Assembly: GCA_963682175.1 (NCBI GenBank)
Contig: OY821771.1
Location: 42,614,201-42,678,200, forward strand
DNA: 64,000 nucleotides
Source: Triglochin maritima
Lineage: Eukaryota; Streptophyta; Magnoliopsida; Alismatales; Juncaginaceae
Direction of reading: 5' to 3'
Shown here: positions 1-11,914 of the stretch, piece after piece
Layout of the letters: each line of letters opens with the position of its first letter
How positions within the stretch are numbered: position 1 is the stretch's first letter
The notes under the pieces: model-generated
Told to the model about the DNA's origin: nothing
Database searches by the model: none
The model's input: the letters and a program-made list of their open reading frames with translations, nothing else
Made by a program: the position numbers and the translations under genes

Positions 1-2023
1 AAACATATGTGTTAAATGCTTCCACCCAGTAGCATTTTGGGACACCACTATTTATTAATAAGGTGCGCCCCATGTCTACAATCAAACAATGTTTGCGCTC
101 AACAACTCCATTCTGTTCTGGAGTGTGACGACATGACATGTGCAAAAGTATGTCATTTGATTGTAAGTGGTTTTGGAAAGCCTTTGAAGAAAATTCACCT
201 CCACCATCACATTGGAAGACTTTAATTTTTTCATTAAATTGTCTTTCAATAAATTTTTCAAAAACTAAATAGCATGGAAGAAATCAGATTTCAATTTTAA
301 TGGAAAAATCCAAGTGAATCTACTAAAATCATCTACAAAACAAGCATAGAATTTGAAATGATTTCTACTTAGTACAGGAGCAGGACCCCACAAATCACAA
401 TGAACTTTATGGAAAGGTTCAGTCATCTTATTTACAGAGTCAAAGAAAAGAAGTTTAATAGCTTTCCCTAAATGACAACTATTGCATATGGAAGAATGTA
501 AAATTGATGAATGAGAGGTCACTGAGATACACTACTGACGTTTGAGTTGATGAAGCACTTTATGGTTGGAGTGACCCAATCTACAATGCCAAGTATGTGA
601 GTTTATTGTTCTTTGCCTGTTAGAAAAGAATGTTTTATGTACATTACTAGGAATTGAGTAAAGTTCCTTTAATTTTCCAGTTGTGATTATAGTGCCTGAA
701 TCTCTGTGCTTGACATGAAATGTAGTATCTGAAAACTCAATATTGTATGGAAAAGAATTGGTAAACTTCTTTACAGACAATAAGTTTACTCCCATTTTTG
801 GAGAAAACAGAACGTCTTTAAGCACAAAAGATCCAGTATCATGAGTGATTTTAGCATGACCATTGTGTGTGATAGGAACTAGTGAACCATCACCAACCAT
901 TATCTTATCTGAGCCATGATAAGGAGTAAGAGAGGTCAACAAACCTGCATTACCAGAGATATGAGCTGAGGCACCAGAGTCTAGGAACCAATCTGTGTCG
1001 GCTTCATTCACACTCATCGCAGCAAGAGCTTGTGGCAGATCTTTGGAGACATATGCTTGGTTGAACCTGTGCCAGCACTTGAGTGCATCATGGCCAGGTT
1101 TCCCATAGATCTAGCAGTGGACAAGTGGACGTTGCTGACTCAGATTGGCTCCATCAGAGTCACTGGTTTCCTTCCTTCCCACATCTGAGGTTGTGAATTT
1201 AGAATTTGAAGGTGGCTGACCTTGGGGAGCAGGAATGAACTCACGCCCCTTGGAGTTAAAGCCTCCATTCTTTTTCTCTTTAGACTGGTTCTTGCCCTTA
1301 TTTGAGTTCTTTTGACCAAAGAAAGCCATCTGCATGTTGCCATCAACTTGGTGGATTTGCATACGCATCTCATAGACCTCGGTGTACGAAGAAAGAGGGT
1401 GTTTAAGGTAAACATTAGTGAATGGATTGTACTCCATTCCAAGTCTATTAAGCATCTAGAAGACCTTGTTATGATCACGAACAGGTCGACCGATTGCTGC
1501 AAGTTCATCACATAAGGTTTTGAACCTTGAGAGATAATCTTGAAGATCTTTGAAGTTGTTCTTGCGGAGCATCTGAAGCTGTTGTAGAAGAAAGAATTCA
1601 CGTTCTTCTGAGTTTTGAGCGAATTAGAAGCGCAATGCTTCCCAGACTTCTTTTGCGGTCTCAAGTCTAACAGAGACGCTTAAGACTTCTTCTCTAAGCG
1701 TGGATATGATCCAAGCCTTCAGAAGACGGTCAGAGCGCCTCCACAGCTCGTAGTTAGGATTAGCGACCAGCTCGGGCTCAGACCTGCCTGTGCTTACCTC
1801 GATCTTTGCCTTTGGGGCTCGAAACTCGCCATCGACGAATCCAAGCATTCCCTATGACTCCATATGGCCATTGAGCTGCATCTCCCATAACAGGTAGTTC
1901 GACGACGTTAGTTTCACCGAGACAAAGTTGGAAACGTTGAGGTCGTTCGGGTAAGGGTAAGTTTGCTTGCCGGCGGAGCTGGTCGGACCGGTCATGGTGG
2001 ATCTAAAAGGTAGGTCTCGCCAC

Positions 2024-2040
2024 GAAAGGCTCTGATACCA
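2024..2040 (-). other. Primer-binding site (tRNA-iMet type)
   Basis: The minus strand reads TGGTATCAGAGCC directly after the LTR end. This is the usual plant copia primer-binding site, complementary to the 3' end of initiator methionine tRNA. Confidence 0.88.
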
Positions 2041-2461
2041 TGCGGAAATCCTTCACTTTCTACAATATCTGAGATAAGAGATCTCAGATTCTTGCACGAA
2101 GGAAGGAGGAGTAGGATTAGGGTTGGAGAGAGAGAGAGACGACGACGAAAACAAGAAAATGCTTTCTCTATATTAGGGTTTTGTGTTTTAGTTTACATAG
2201 TTATAGTTTACATAATCGGGTTTCCCAGATCCGAGAAATACATGGGTCCTATCAGGTTAATGCAGACAGGTTTTAGCCTTAGATTATGGACCAAATCATG
2301 AGTCATCTTGGTGAGCACAGATGCACCCGCACCAGCATTCTTGATGAGCACAGGTTGCACCATACCATCACATTTGTGTGTCAATTTGACCAGGAGTGGT
2401 CCAGCTTCATCATGGGCTTTTGTGGGCTTCATGGGCCTCAAGCGTATTATTATTGTTAACA
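2041..2461 (-). repeat. 5' LTR of the decayed copia element
   Basis: On the minus strand this 421-bp segment begins TGTTAACAATAATAATACG and ends GGATTTCCGCA, i.e. TG...CA ends, and is immediately followed by the primer-binding site. The partner LTR is outside the window, so the limits rest on the terminal dinucleotides and the PBS only. Confidence 0.8.
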
Positions 2462-2700
2462 ACAGTTACATTAATCTAGCTACTTTCATTTAGAAGGCAA
2501 ACTTGCACGGGCATAGTGCTATCTAAAATTGACAAAAAGGGAAAATGATTACAAAACGGTTTACAGTCAGAGTTGAGAAGGTTGCGGTAGTTTTAGTTGT
2601 TCTCCTTGTGTCATTAAGAGGAGAATGTCCACATCTTCCACTCATTGTTTAAAGACCCCACCAATAAAACCAAGTTGATAGGGGTCACATTGTAATATCA

Positions 2701-4919
2701 TCAAGCTTGGCAGCTGAGGTTACACCCTTGAATTGGTTCTAGAGAGAGACGCTTCCATTCCACAAGGTGGTGTAAAAAGTTCATCACCTACACACAGACA
2801 AATTCAAAAGCCAATCAACTTTCAAAACGTAGATATTTAACTTGCTTGAATGCTATATATATGATTCAAATAATTATGATTAGGGTCATGGTCAATGTGG
2901 TCGTTCGTGTCTATGCAATACGACATTGCAATGATTTCATTAGAAATGGACTATGGACTGTTGGATTTTGATTGTTATGGGATCACTTGCCTCAGATGGC
3001 TCCTGGAGGGAGTAGGAAGCAATGGTATCCTTTGGGACCTTAGACACTAGGATGCCAAAACCTTGTCCTCTGTCGCGCAAGACCTTGAACGCATCCTCAT
3101 CGGTGCGATCGTCCCCGATATAGACGGGCAAAACATTGTTGTCTTTTGCAAATCCTAAGGCGAGTATGACGATTAATTAACTCAAAATTATTACACCAAC
3201 AATTCGAAATTGATCATTTGTTTAATTAATTTAGCTTATTAATCGAAGCTAGCTAGACTCACCAAGTGCCTCAAGAAGAAACTCCAAAGCCTTGCCCTTG
3301 TCCCACTTAATGGTTGGACGGATCTCAAATACCTACATAAAAGGCCAACAAACACAACACGTCATTAATTGGTGGCACCAAACAAACAAACATTTTAATT
3401 TGTGTGTTGGATTTATGTCCCAAACCTTTCTGCCTTGTGTGAGCTTCAACTCGGGGTAGTCCTTCAAAACCGACTTGACCTGTTTCGCTAGACCACTCCA
3501 GCTCTGTGCAGCAAACCCATAAGAGGTAACATTAGACGTCCAAAATAGAATACATTATTATTCCAACTCATGGATAAAATACGAAGATCAAAGTTAGTAA
3601 ACCTTTTCATCCACGCAGCGAAAGTGAACAGAGACGCAGAACTTGTTGTTCTCCACCTTAGCGCCCGGAATGCCTTTAGTCTTCTCCACTAGTCCATCAT
3701 GCACCTTTAAACAACAATACCAACAACATGATCAATCAATAAAATATTTACTCATTACTTAGGTTATTAAGAGTTCATGGGGGTGGTTAATTATTACCTC
3801 TTCGATCATGGGCAAAAATTCACTGGCGGGCTGGAAAAGAACAGCCTGTGGTCAACAGAATCTATGCAATGAGTGATTGTACAAAGTTTGAACACAAGAA
3901 AAAGGTAAGAAAATTGTACAAACTCACATTGGTATAAGCTCCTCTGGTTTTGGCAGGTCCTTTTATGTCCATCCCGTGGCTGCCGGCGTAGTATAACTCT
4001 GCCAACTTCACAAAGTCGTAAACCTAGAATCACATAAAAGTGTGAGACCAACAGAGAACTAGTCAAGCCAAAGCTGAGCAATTGGGTGTACTAATGTACC
4101 TTGTCTCTGCACCTCCCACTCACTATGGCTGTTGGGAAATATCGCGCCACGTCCCTCACTGCGGACCTCATCTGGAATTTCAAACAATACAACACATAAT
4201 AATTAGTCTCGACAAAAAATCTTACTGGGAATTGATGCTTCGTTGAGTAACATTAAAGTGATTAGTTATTGAACCATCTCAACCAATCAACTTTACTTAC
4301 TATTACTATTGGTCCTTAACTACAATTTAAAGTGACACAGGCAAAAAAAGAAGAAGACGTGTCGAGGAATCACCGCTTCAGACATGAAGGCTCTGTCGGG
4401 GTCATCCACGATGGGCGATAGAGTACCGTCATAATCAAGGAACACAACAATCTGCTTCCCCTTGGACGCCTTCGCGATCTCCTCGAACATCCCTAGTGCT
4501 GAAGGATGACGCATCTGAACACGCACGCAACCACACAAAACCCAAACAAATTAAATCTCAGAAACACTAATAGTGCGTGCGTACGTACGTACGTCGTTGC
4601 ACATAACAACATATATATAGTGTGTATATATAATGGAGTTAATTTGTTACAAGATCTGATCACACACCATCCAAGTACTATGCTCGTCCGGCAGAGTGGA
4701 GGGGGAGTTGACATGGGTCGGAGACGACGCTTTCATCGAATCGACCCACATGTTGATTCTCCCACCACCACCACCACCAACTTCTATCTCCAACTGCTGC
4801 AAGAATTTCTTCTTGACCACATACCCCGGAGAGCTACCCCGGGGCGGAGGGTATGTGAACACTGGGGCGGGGTTCGCGACCGCCACCGCCTCCGGCACCA
4901 ACACATTTTGCTTAGTCAT
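2701..4919 (-). CDS. TPP: Trehalose-6-phosphate phosphatase, 10 exons
   Basis: Removes phosphate from trehalose-6-phosphate, giving trehalose and lowering the T6P sugar signal; a HAD-superfamily enzyme. Exons, in transcription order: 4919-4668, 4514-4374, 4171-4100, 4023-3928, 3845-3798, 3704-3603, 3503-3426, 3332-3263, 3154-2991, 2787-2701. They join in frame to 369 codons plus TGA, the usual plant TPP length. The start MTKQNV matches the family N-terminus. Seen motifs: [10 protein letters not shown] (catalytic Asp 111 and 113), [43 protein letters not shown] and [12 protein letters not shown] (about 298-309), then [13 protein letters not shown] in the last exon. All introns are GT-AG except intron 9, which starts GCAAGT. 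A poly-Gly run in exon 1 comes from a CCA-type microsatellite. No signal peptide is evident. The gene looks intact; a TATA box lies 125 bp upstream of the ATG. Confidence 0.95.
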
Positions 4920-5042
4920 GTTCCTCAAAAGACAAGCACTACAATTGATATTGCTTGGTTGGTGTGTGAGTATGAGCAAAGGGCCGGTGAGGAAGGGAAA
5001 GAGTGATGTGAGTGGGGATGCTTAAGAGAGGTGGAGGGTGGA

Positions 5043-5049
5043 ATTTATA
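5043..5049 (-). promoter_or_regulatory. TATA box of the TPP gene
   Basis: The minus strand reads CTTATAAATTCC here, about 125 bp before the TPP start codon, which would leave a 5' untranslated region of about 95 bp. No second candidate was seen closer to the gene. Confidence 0.5.
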
Positions 5050-6527
5050 AGTGAAGTTGGAAGTTGGAAAACAGGTGATGTGGGCCCTTCCAAATCACTG
5101 CCACGTAGGACCCAACAAGCCCACCTTCAGCTTCCCACCACTACCAATTTTACGATTCTTTTAATTTCACTTCTTTTGGGGTCGTAAAGTTTTTCTTGTT
5201 TTTTGTCTTCCTTCCCTCGTCCTCTACGTCGCATGGCTAGGTGCGTCCGCCAGCTGGTTCGTGGGACCCGCTGGACCATGTTCTCGTAAGTGTGCCCCCA
5301 CTTGGTTCGTGTCTATTCTCGTTAATTAGTCTTTAGTTGGGTGTCAATGTCATGAAGAGGTTTCGATTCAATATTGTGTGAACTTGAAAATTATTTGGGC
5401 TGTCTGTACCACGTTATCTTCGAAGAGTTTCCTGGTCTAACTTTAACTTAATTTGGAATTTGACATTACCTAATAATATCAATGTGGTTTTATTCTTAAT
5501 CTTGGTTATTCCATCATTATGAATTTACTGTTCGGGTAGCCCTACATGGGTCAATTATCATTCAAAAGGTGGCTCTTGAAAAGAAACTAGTCTTAATGGT
5601 TAAAATGATATTTTTAGATCTTCCAGTTGTTTTAAAATATGTTTTTGCATCTGAACAAATATCACAATTCATTTATTTGACTCTAGTACCAAAAGTAATA
5701 GTATAGTAAATTTTTGCTCTTGAACTAATAATCAAAAGCTTCGTCTGCGTTTTTGGACTAGGGCTTGAATCTTAAGTGCGACAATTATCCAAATTTAACA
5801 TTGTTGGTTCACAGCTAGTATCATTTTCTTAATTCCTTCTTGAAACTTATCATTGCTAAAAATTATCTTGCACTTTAACATCGTCATTCATTTATACAAA
5901 GTAGGTTGAAGTCAATAAAAATCTATAAGACAATGTAGATCGGCAGAACAACATCCACAAAACAAAACCAAGTTACGCAAATTGGGTGTGCTTTGGGTGT
6001 TTTTTCAAAACAAAACCAATTTAATACAATAACTAGTCTCAGTGGAGCTAGGTAGTTCTCGGAAAAGTGTGTTGAATTTCTTTATACATGTTTGATGTGT
6101 AAATGTGAGATCCACTGCAACATCGATCTTAAGGGGTTATACCCTGTAAGGCTAACAATTGTAATGATGCTTTCTTGGGTTCTATAGTATTACCACCAGG
6201 TGTTAGAAATAATCAACTACCATGGGCGGTTGGCAAACTTGTGAAAAGACAGTAGACATATTGGACTTCGACGTTTGAACCTTTTAAGAGGAATTTATTC
6301 ACATTCAACTTTGTCGGTTCAATTTCGTATCCGTGCCTACAATATATATATATAAGTTGGTAGCAGCATCTTCTTGATTGAATACATGTATCAAGTGAAT
6401 GGTACTAAAAGGAGATCAAATATGGTAACAAAAATATCCACTACATACGATGTAAAAGACCAGACAATGATCATGTAGTGGATCTTGAGATCTCACTGTC
6501 TCTAAGCCTATGAGTTTTAATTGTGGC
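5050..6527. other. TPP upstream intergenic region
   Basis: About 1.5 kb of AT-rich sequence with no reading frame or repeat I could support. It holds the likely promoter of the TPP gene on its left side and ends at the hAT MITE target duplication on its right. Confidence 0.4.
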
Positions 6528-6535
6528 CTTGTGGA

Positions 6536-7084
6536 TAGGGTTGTAAACGGGGGTTGTAAAACCCGTCAACCCGACTCGTCTAAGTCGGGTAGTGGGGTAA
6601 AAAACTCAACCCGCCACATGTCAACCCGACTAATAAACGGGATGGATAGCGGTTGTATTTTCTACCCGTCCCGTTTACCCGATTACCCGCCTAAGAATTT
6701 AATAAATTAAATAATAAATATTATATATACACACTTATATACCATATACATATTCTCTGATCCATAATTTACTAATAGTGTCATAAAGTTAAAGTTATTT
6801 ATAATTTTATTGTGTTCATCACATTGATAATGTTTTTAAGGTGCTAATGTGTCATGTTTTTAATTTATAATGTTATGCAGAAAGAAAAAAAAACATATAA
6901 AAAATTCATTTATCCATCTACACACCCTGCATAACCCGTTTACCCGACCCACCCCACCCGTGTAACCGTTTACCTGATCTTAGGCGGGTCGGATAACAGT
7001 TTAAAAAAAATCACCCGACCCGTTTAGACGGTTTGGAAAGAGGTGGGTTCGAAACCCGCCCCGCCCGACCCGTTTACGGGCCTA
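6536..7084. mobile_element. hAT-type MITE, 549 bp, with 8-bp target duplication
   Basis: Left end TAGGGTTGTAAACGGG and right end, read inverted, TAGGCCCGTAAACGGG form terminal inverted repeats. CTTGTGGA stands immediately before (6528-6535) and after (7085-7092) the element, an 8-bp target duplication as expected for hAT transposons. The inside is non-coding: GC-rich subterminal parts made of repeated ACCCG/CGGGT words around an AT-rich core. The perfect duplication suggests a fairly recent insertion. No transposase is present, so it was mobilised in trans. Confidence 0.88.
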
Positions 7085-7709
7085 CTTGTGGATGTTAAGA
7101 TGGTGGGTGGGGTTCACCAAAGGTACTAACCAAGTCGGGAGAAACAAGCGGCTCATGGCTAGACATGGTAATATCTGGTCTATACAAAACAATTGGCACT
7201 TTTGAATATTTGAGAGTGCTTTTGTAGTGAGAGAAACATTGTGGGGATGTTTTTCTCTAGGCAATTTTGCGATCCACATTAAAAGGGTTCCTGTGCCACA
7301 ACGTGGGAGTCAGTGGAGTGTTTTAGACAAAAGATTGAACTTATCATTTTCGTAGAAGTTGTAAGGTCATGAAGGGAGAAGGATTGAGTACTTGAGCTAG
7401 CTACTGAATTGTACCATGGATGGTACTATGAATATGATAACTGCTTAACAAAGAGAGTGCATAATTATGATTGAGGTGCATTCACTACATGCCTTAACGG
7501 CTTCACCTAATTAGTAACTATAATTCCATAGACATGTTGTGTTCGTTTCACTAACTATATGGTATTCCAATTTATTAGAGAAAGTTAAACTGATCAAAGT
7601 CATAAAGTTCATGCATAGACACGAAGAATAATTTGTCACATGTGCGGTAATTGTCTGTGATAATATTGGATCTACCATTTCGTACATAAGTATTGGGCTT
7701 ATAAAAAGA

Positions 7710-7985
7710 GTTTTTTTGCTACTGTATACTTCCCGAAGGTCATAATTGGCTATATACACCTGATTTTTTTACTATCGCCTTAAGTACACTTGCGAGTCGA
7801 ACTATTTGTACAAATGCACATCTGCCATTAGTGTGTTTCACTCTGTTACCGTTTTCGTCCAACGACATTACACAATTTACAAATTAAATATCGTAAAATA
7901 CAAATATCCTTAATATTAAAAATTAAAATAAAAAAATTTAAAAACATAAAATAACTAAATTCTCTCTCCCTCTTCTTTTCTCCTC
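7710..7985 (+). repeat. Left terminal inverted repeat of MULE A
   Basis: Pairs with 10631-10906 on the opposite strand, ending inward in a CT-rich stretch (TTCTCTCTCCCTC) that matches the GA-rich stretch at 10650-10675. Confidence 0.75.
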
Positions 7986-8058
7986 ATTCTCTTCCCCTTT
8001 CTCGATCTGCCACTCCTCCCTCCTCCTCCGACCCCCACCTCGCCGACCCTCTCCTCTT

Positions 8059-8754
8059 CTACTTCTCCACGACCCACTCAACCAACACCAACTCCTCTGG
8101 CGACCACCTCGTCACTATCAACCTCCTCCAGCACACAACCTCCACCACAAACACCCCAAATGTGAACACATAGGTGGCCTTTGTGGCCTTGCCTGTTCTC
8201 GTCAGCTCCGACGCGAGGTAGCCCATGGTTCCGATCACGTGGGTGGTGTGCATGTCCCCGTCGTGGTCGTACAACCTCGCAAAGCCGAAGTCCCCAAGTT
8301 TGGTCACATGGAACGACGACATCGTTATGTTGATCTTCGTTGACTCCCCGTCGTAGTCGACCCACACCTGCATGGGGTCTCCGCTCGCCAAAGTCAAATT
8401 CTCAAAGGTTGTTATTCCTCCACCCTTAGGGTCTACCCTGTCGTACCCGGCGTTGGCGGCGCGAGTGGAGTTGAGGTCGTTGAATTCGGGACCGACGTGG
8501 TTCGTTTGTATGTCATTGAATTCGGGATCGAGAATTGTGTCAAGTTCGACACCGAAGATGTGGTTGGTGGAGTCGTTGTTGATGGAGGCGTTGAAGAAAC
8601 CCAAGTATTGGGATTAGGAGACTTGGCTAAAGAAGGTGGTCTGTGTGATGAAGAAGACTATATAGTGGCCACTCATCTCGGTGTAGCGGATGGCAAATAC
8701 GAAGGTGGGTGGAGAAGGAAAATACTCGAGACGACGGCGATCGTCGGAAAGTGA
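8059..8754 (-). pseudogene. L-type lectin receptor-like kinase fragment captured in MULE A
   Basis: In the minus direction the sequence encodes part of a legume-lectin domain (GFFNASINNDSTNHIFGVELDT, then VGPEFNDLNSTRAANAG and PMQVWVDYDG) and then jumps directly into a protein-kinase domain (KLGDFGFARLYDHDGDMHTTHV, IGTMGYLASELTRTGKATKA, VEVVCWRRLIV). The DFG motif and the usual APE, here ASE, are visible. The rest of the lectin domain, the transmembrane segment, the juxtamembrane region and the kinase N-lobe with its ATP-binding lysine are missing, so it cannot be a working receptor. Upstream, TEMSGHYIVFFI followed by a stop continues the lectin part out of frame with any start. It lies between the inverted repeats of a Mutator-like element, which explains how a host exon fragment came here. 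Confidence 0.85.
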
Positions 8755-8769
8755 TGGACTTTGATAAAT

Positions 8770-10630
8770 TGAATGTTCTAAAAGTTTTACTTTTATATGT
8801 CTTCTATTATGAATTGAACATTTTGTTCTTTTATTAATGGATTCGTCTTTTGGAAGAGTTAATGAAGATGCTCTTGGTCCTTAACAGTAAAGTTCTAAAA
8901 GATAATGATTTACATAAATCAAAAATAATTCACACTCATAGTGATTAACATGGAACATTAATCACCGAGATGAAAATGTCATGTTGGTTAAGAGAGATAT
9001 TGTAACTCTACAAATATTTAACAACATGAGTATATGAAATAGAAAATGTTTCTTTCATATATTGAATTGACCTAACAAATGAAACATTATGGAATTGTGT
9101 TTGTGTCCTTAATGTTTCATTGTGTCTTTGAATCCTAAGATATGAGACCTATATCTTTTCACATAATGAGTGTATGATTTGATTACTATAACAAACTATC
9201 AATGAGTATGATGATAAATGTATTAGTTGGTTATACATGACTTGTGCCGAAAAAGATGATATGTCAAAAGATTATCATTGTCCATCTTGACTTGAGTTAT
9301 GATATTGTTGGGTCCCTTGATAAAACCAAATTATAATGTGCACAATGTAATTTGTGTATAGTTACATATTTATAATTAGCTTTATCGATCAAGAAATGAA
9401 TATATAATACAAAGATGACACATTTCTACCTTGTATAATATTCTCAATGACATGAGACAATGGATAGACACAAGTGATATTTTACGTATCACTAAGTGAA
9501 TCGTGTTTAGTTCGAGTGAGCAAAACATTTTTGTTATTTGGGTAACTATAATGTGTAGCTAGATACCGCTTATAGTTTATGATATAATGTGTTTTATATC
9601 ATTGCCAACATAACTTAGATCCTCCTATAGGTCACACCACAAAACTGGAAAACAAGAAATATGATTTTATATGATATACTAAGTTTCACGTGTTATAAAA
9701 TAATATACATGTGGTAAAATAATAAAATCAATAGGTCGTAAAAATGACATAGTTAGTATAATAAATAAATTTGTATGAAATGTATATATATTATGTGGTA
9801 TAATATTTTGACATTATATATGATAATATATTACATGATATAATGTGATTTACAACATTATAACATATGAATTTGCTAAAACCCCAAAGTCCAAATTTTG
9901 TTGGATATTAATCCAAAATTTGGTATAGTAAAAAATAGTTAAAAATGGTCCAACTGTTTGATCACGTTTTTGCATATATTAATAATAATTTTTTTTAATG
10001 ATTAATGACTTGATTTAATCCACATTGGTCAAAGGTAGTTATGAGATGATGATGTTGCAAAATAAACAAGAAATCATGTGCAAATTGGTTTGCACATGAT
10101 GTGGTTTAGTGGAGATGTAAACATGAGATCATGTGTAAGTGGTTTGCACATGATGTGGGTTACAATAAATCCTATAAATAGGTCTCTCCTCCTTTCCTTG
10201 TTAATACGAATGCAAAAATTCTCTCTCTCCCTAACCACCCCATTAATCAATCCGAAAATTCTCTTAATTATTCAAGTAATTGGAGATTAAATTATCAGGA
10301 GCGTTAGATGGGTTATTAACTAGATTCTAGCATTGATTTAGAGATTGATTGACTAGCTCATTTCTCTTTAATCTTGTCTAGAATTTGATGAATACTTGGA
10401 GGTGAATCGGCGGACGATTCTACGGGCAAAACAACTCCGGATCTTCATAAAGATTTTAGAGAACATTTGAGTATGACCATATTCTATTTATTTTAATATA
10501 TATGTAGATTACAAGATATTAGAATAAATATAAATAATGTACATGAAATCGTCGAAAATATGGAAATCGATCTTGTATGCATGTATTTTTTTAAAAAATA
10601 TATATATACATAAGGGCACAAAATCCTACA
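8770..10630 (+). mobile_element. Solo LTR, family K copy 1, nested in MULE A
   Basis: 1.86 kb with TG...CA ends (TGAATGTTCTAAAAG to GGGCACAAAATCCTACA). It is related along its length, in the opposite orientation, to 28252-30387 and 43866-45766; shared stretches include GCTCTTGGTCCTTAACAGT and GATCCGGAGT. A TATA box (CCTATAAATAGG, about 10171) gives its direction as plus. Just upstream of the TATA box is a 12-bp-arm palindrome (10073-10100), which is absent from the other two copies. No coding part or second LTR accompanies it and no clean target duplication was found. Confidence 0.7.
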
Positions 10631-10906
10631 TTGGAGTCGCGGAGGGGGGGGGGGGGAGAGGAGAGAGACAGAGAATTTGGTTATTTTATGTTTTATGTTT
10701 TTATTATTTTAATATTAATGAGATTTGTATTTTACGATGTTTAATTTGTAAATTGTCGAACATCGTTGAACGTAACGAGTGGGATTTATAACAGATGTGC
10801 ATATGTGCAATTAGTTCGACTTGTCGGTGTACTTGAGGTAATAGTAAAAAAAACTACGTGTATATCATCAATTATGAACTACGAGAGGTGTACACTAAAA
10901 AGGTCA
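10631..10906 (-). repeat. Right terminal inverted repeat of MULE A
   Basis: Inverted partner of 7710-7985. It contains a run of about 14 G at about 10645-10660, likely a slippage product of the CT-rich inner end of the repeat. Confidence 0.7.
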
Positions 10907-10916
10907 TATAAAAAGA

Positions 10917-11704
10917 TAGTGGCCCATAAACTAAATTTCACAGTTAGGACTCAGGTGCTTGAACCCTTTTGTACAATACTACTATAATCTGAAAGTACAT
11001 TATAGTATGAAGATTGAACAACTTTTATGTCTCAAAAAATAAAGATAATATGTCTTTGGGAGAAAGACGACGGAAACAACAGACATGTACAAGGTTTTCA
11101 ATCCCCTCTCTCGCGAGCCTTTGTCGACTTTCATCACCTTCACCTTTTCCTTCTTTGTCCATCTCGATCATTTTAACTTTCTTTACGTGGTTCCCAAGAA
11201 TTTCAACACTTTTGGGCACAAAATGTGAGAAAAATTAATGGTGGAGGAGCGCAAGCATCTGGAGGGCCGTATAATGGTGTAGCAAGTTGGCTCCTCCAAA
11301 TAAAATACGTACAAAGTAGTCCGGAAGTGAAAGAATGCTATATATACACGATTTTTATGGGAATTGCTGTCATGATGGACGTGGAGAATCGGGATATTTG
11401 CAGTAAAATATCAAAAGTTAATACAAATTGCAGAAAATATCTAAGAAATAGATAGAGAATGTATTAGGTTAAGCATACATTTCAAATTAATATTACTTAC
11501 GTTACTAATCCTAAGTTCATAACCCCTAAATCTTAATCATCTCAATACAAGAAGTAAACAAAATAATGTATCCGGAATTGATCGTGGATGGCATGTGGTG
11601 TTGAATCTCACTCTTGATGGTGCACCATTGGCCCCCACGACCACCACTCCAGAGCCCAAACATGGAAATGTGGTTTTCAGTGCCACTTTCCATTCCAAGA
11701 ACTG
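10917..11704. other. Intergenic sequence left of CACTA-1
   Basis: No supported gene. The 130 bp just before the CACTA element, and 170 bp after it, can be read as short open stretches that would join if the element were removed, so the target may have been coding. I do not recognise the product. Confidence 0.3.
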
Positions 11705-11803
11705 CACTAGTGCAGAAAATGTCATATACATCGGATATACATGTGTATAGACGTCGGATTTGGGCAGTCCAAGTACCCGATGTATATTTCCCCGTCGCCT
11801 ATT

Positions 11804-11914
11804 CCTTGTTGTATAGACGTCGGCTATATACGACCGACGTCTATACAGTGTATACACGTCGGGTATACACTGTATAGACGTCGGTCGTATATAGCCGACG
11901 TCTATACAACAAGG
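11804..11914. repeat. Perfect inverted repeat, 52-bp arms, 7-nt loop
   Basis: 11804-11855 is the exact reverse complement of 11863-11914, with ACGTCGG between. Each arm carries two ATAGACGTCGG-type motifs. It sits in the left subterminal region of CACTA-1. Confidence 0.9.

Larger units (their letters stand above)
1..2461 (-). mobile_element. Decayed Ty1/copia retrotransposon, 5' part (LTR, PBS, gag, protease, start of integrase)
   Basis: On the minus strand the order is LTR (2461 to 2041), primer-binding site, gag, zinc knuckle, protease, GAG-pre-integrase and the start of the integrase core. The element leaves the window at base 1, so reverse transcriptase, RNase H and the second LTR are not seen. 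Protease is recognised by DTDWFLDSGASAHISG (about 990-950), the pre-integrase by HTWHCRLGHSN and the integrase by HCDLWGPAPV and FVDDFSRFTW. The copy is dead: gag has an in-frame stop about 47 codons after its ATG at 1995, the zinc knuckle has lost a cysteine next to a stop (about 1108), and several frames are needed to follow the protein. The LTR lies only 240 bp beyond the stop of the TPP gene. Confidence 0.9.
7710..10906. mobile_element. Mutator-like (Pack-MULE type) element A with long inverted repeats
   Basis: About 275-bp inverted repeats lie at 7710-7985 and 10631-10906. They align through most of their length, for example AATTTACAAATTAAAYATCGTAAAATAC in both. A 10-bp direct repeat TATAAAAAGA flanks them (7700-7709 and 10907-10916), fitting the 9-11 bp duplication of Mutator elements. 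Between them are an L-type lectin receptor-kinase fragment and a 1.86-kb solo LTR; without the LTR the element would be about 1.3 kb. No transposase is present. Element B (36758-40861) has related inverted repeats. The MULE assignment is inferred from repeat length and target duplication size. Confidence 0.75.

Noticed and set aside
4506..5025. Plus-strand frames over the first TPP exon
   Set aside because: Antisense to the well-supported TPP exon 1 and intron 1, with no domain of their own.
10645..10660. Long G-run as a possible G-quadruplex regulatory site
   Set aside because: A single homopolymer in the inner end of a MULE repeat, most simply explained by slippage.
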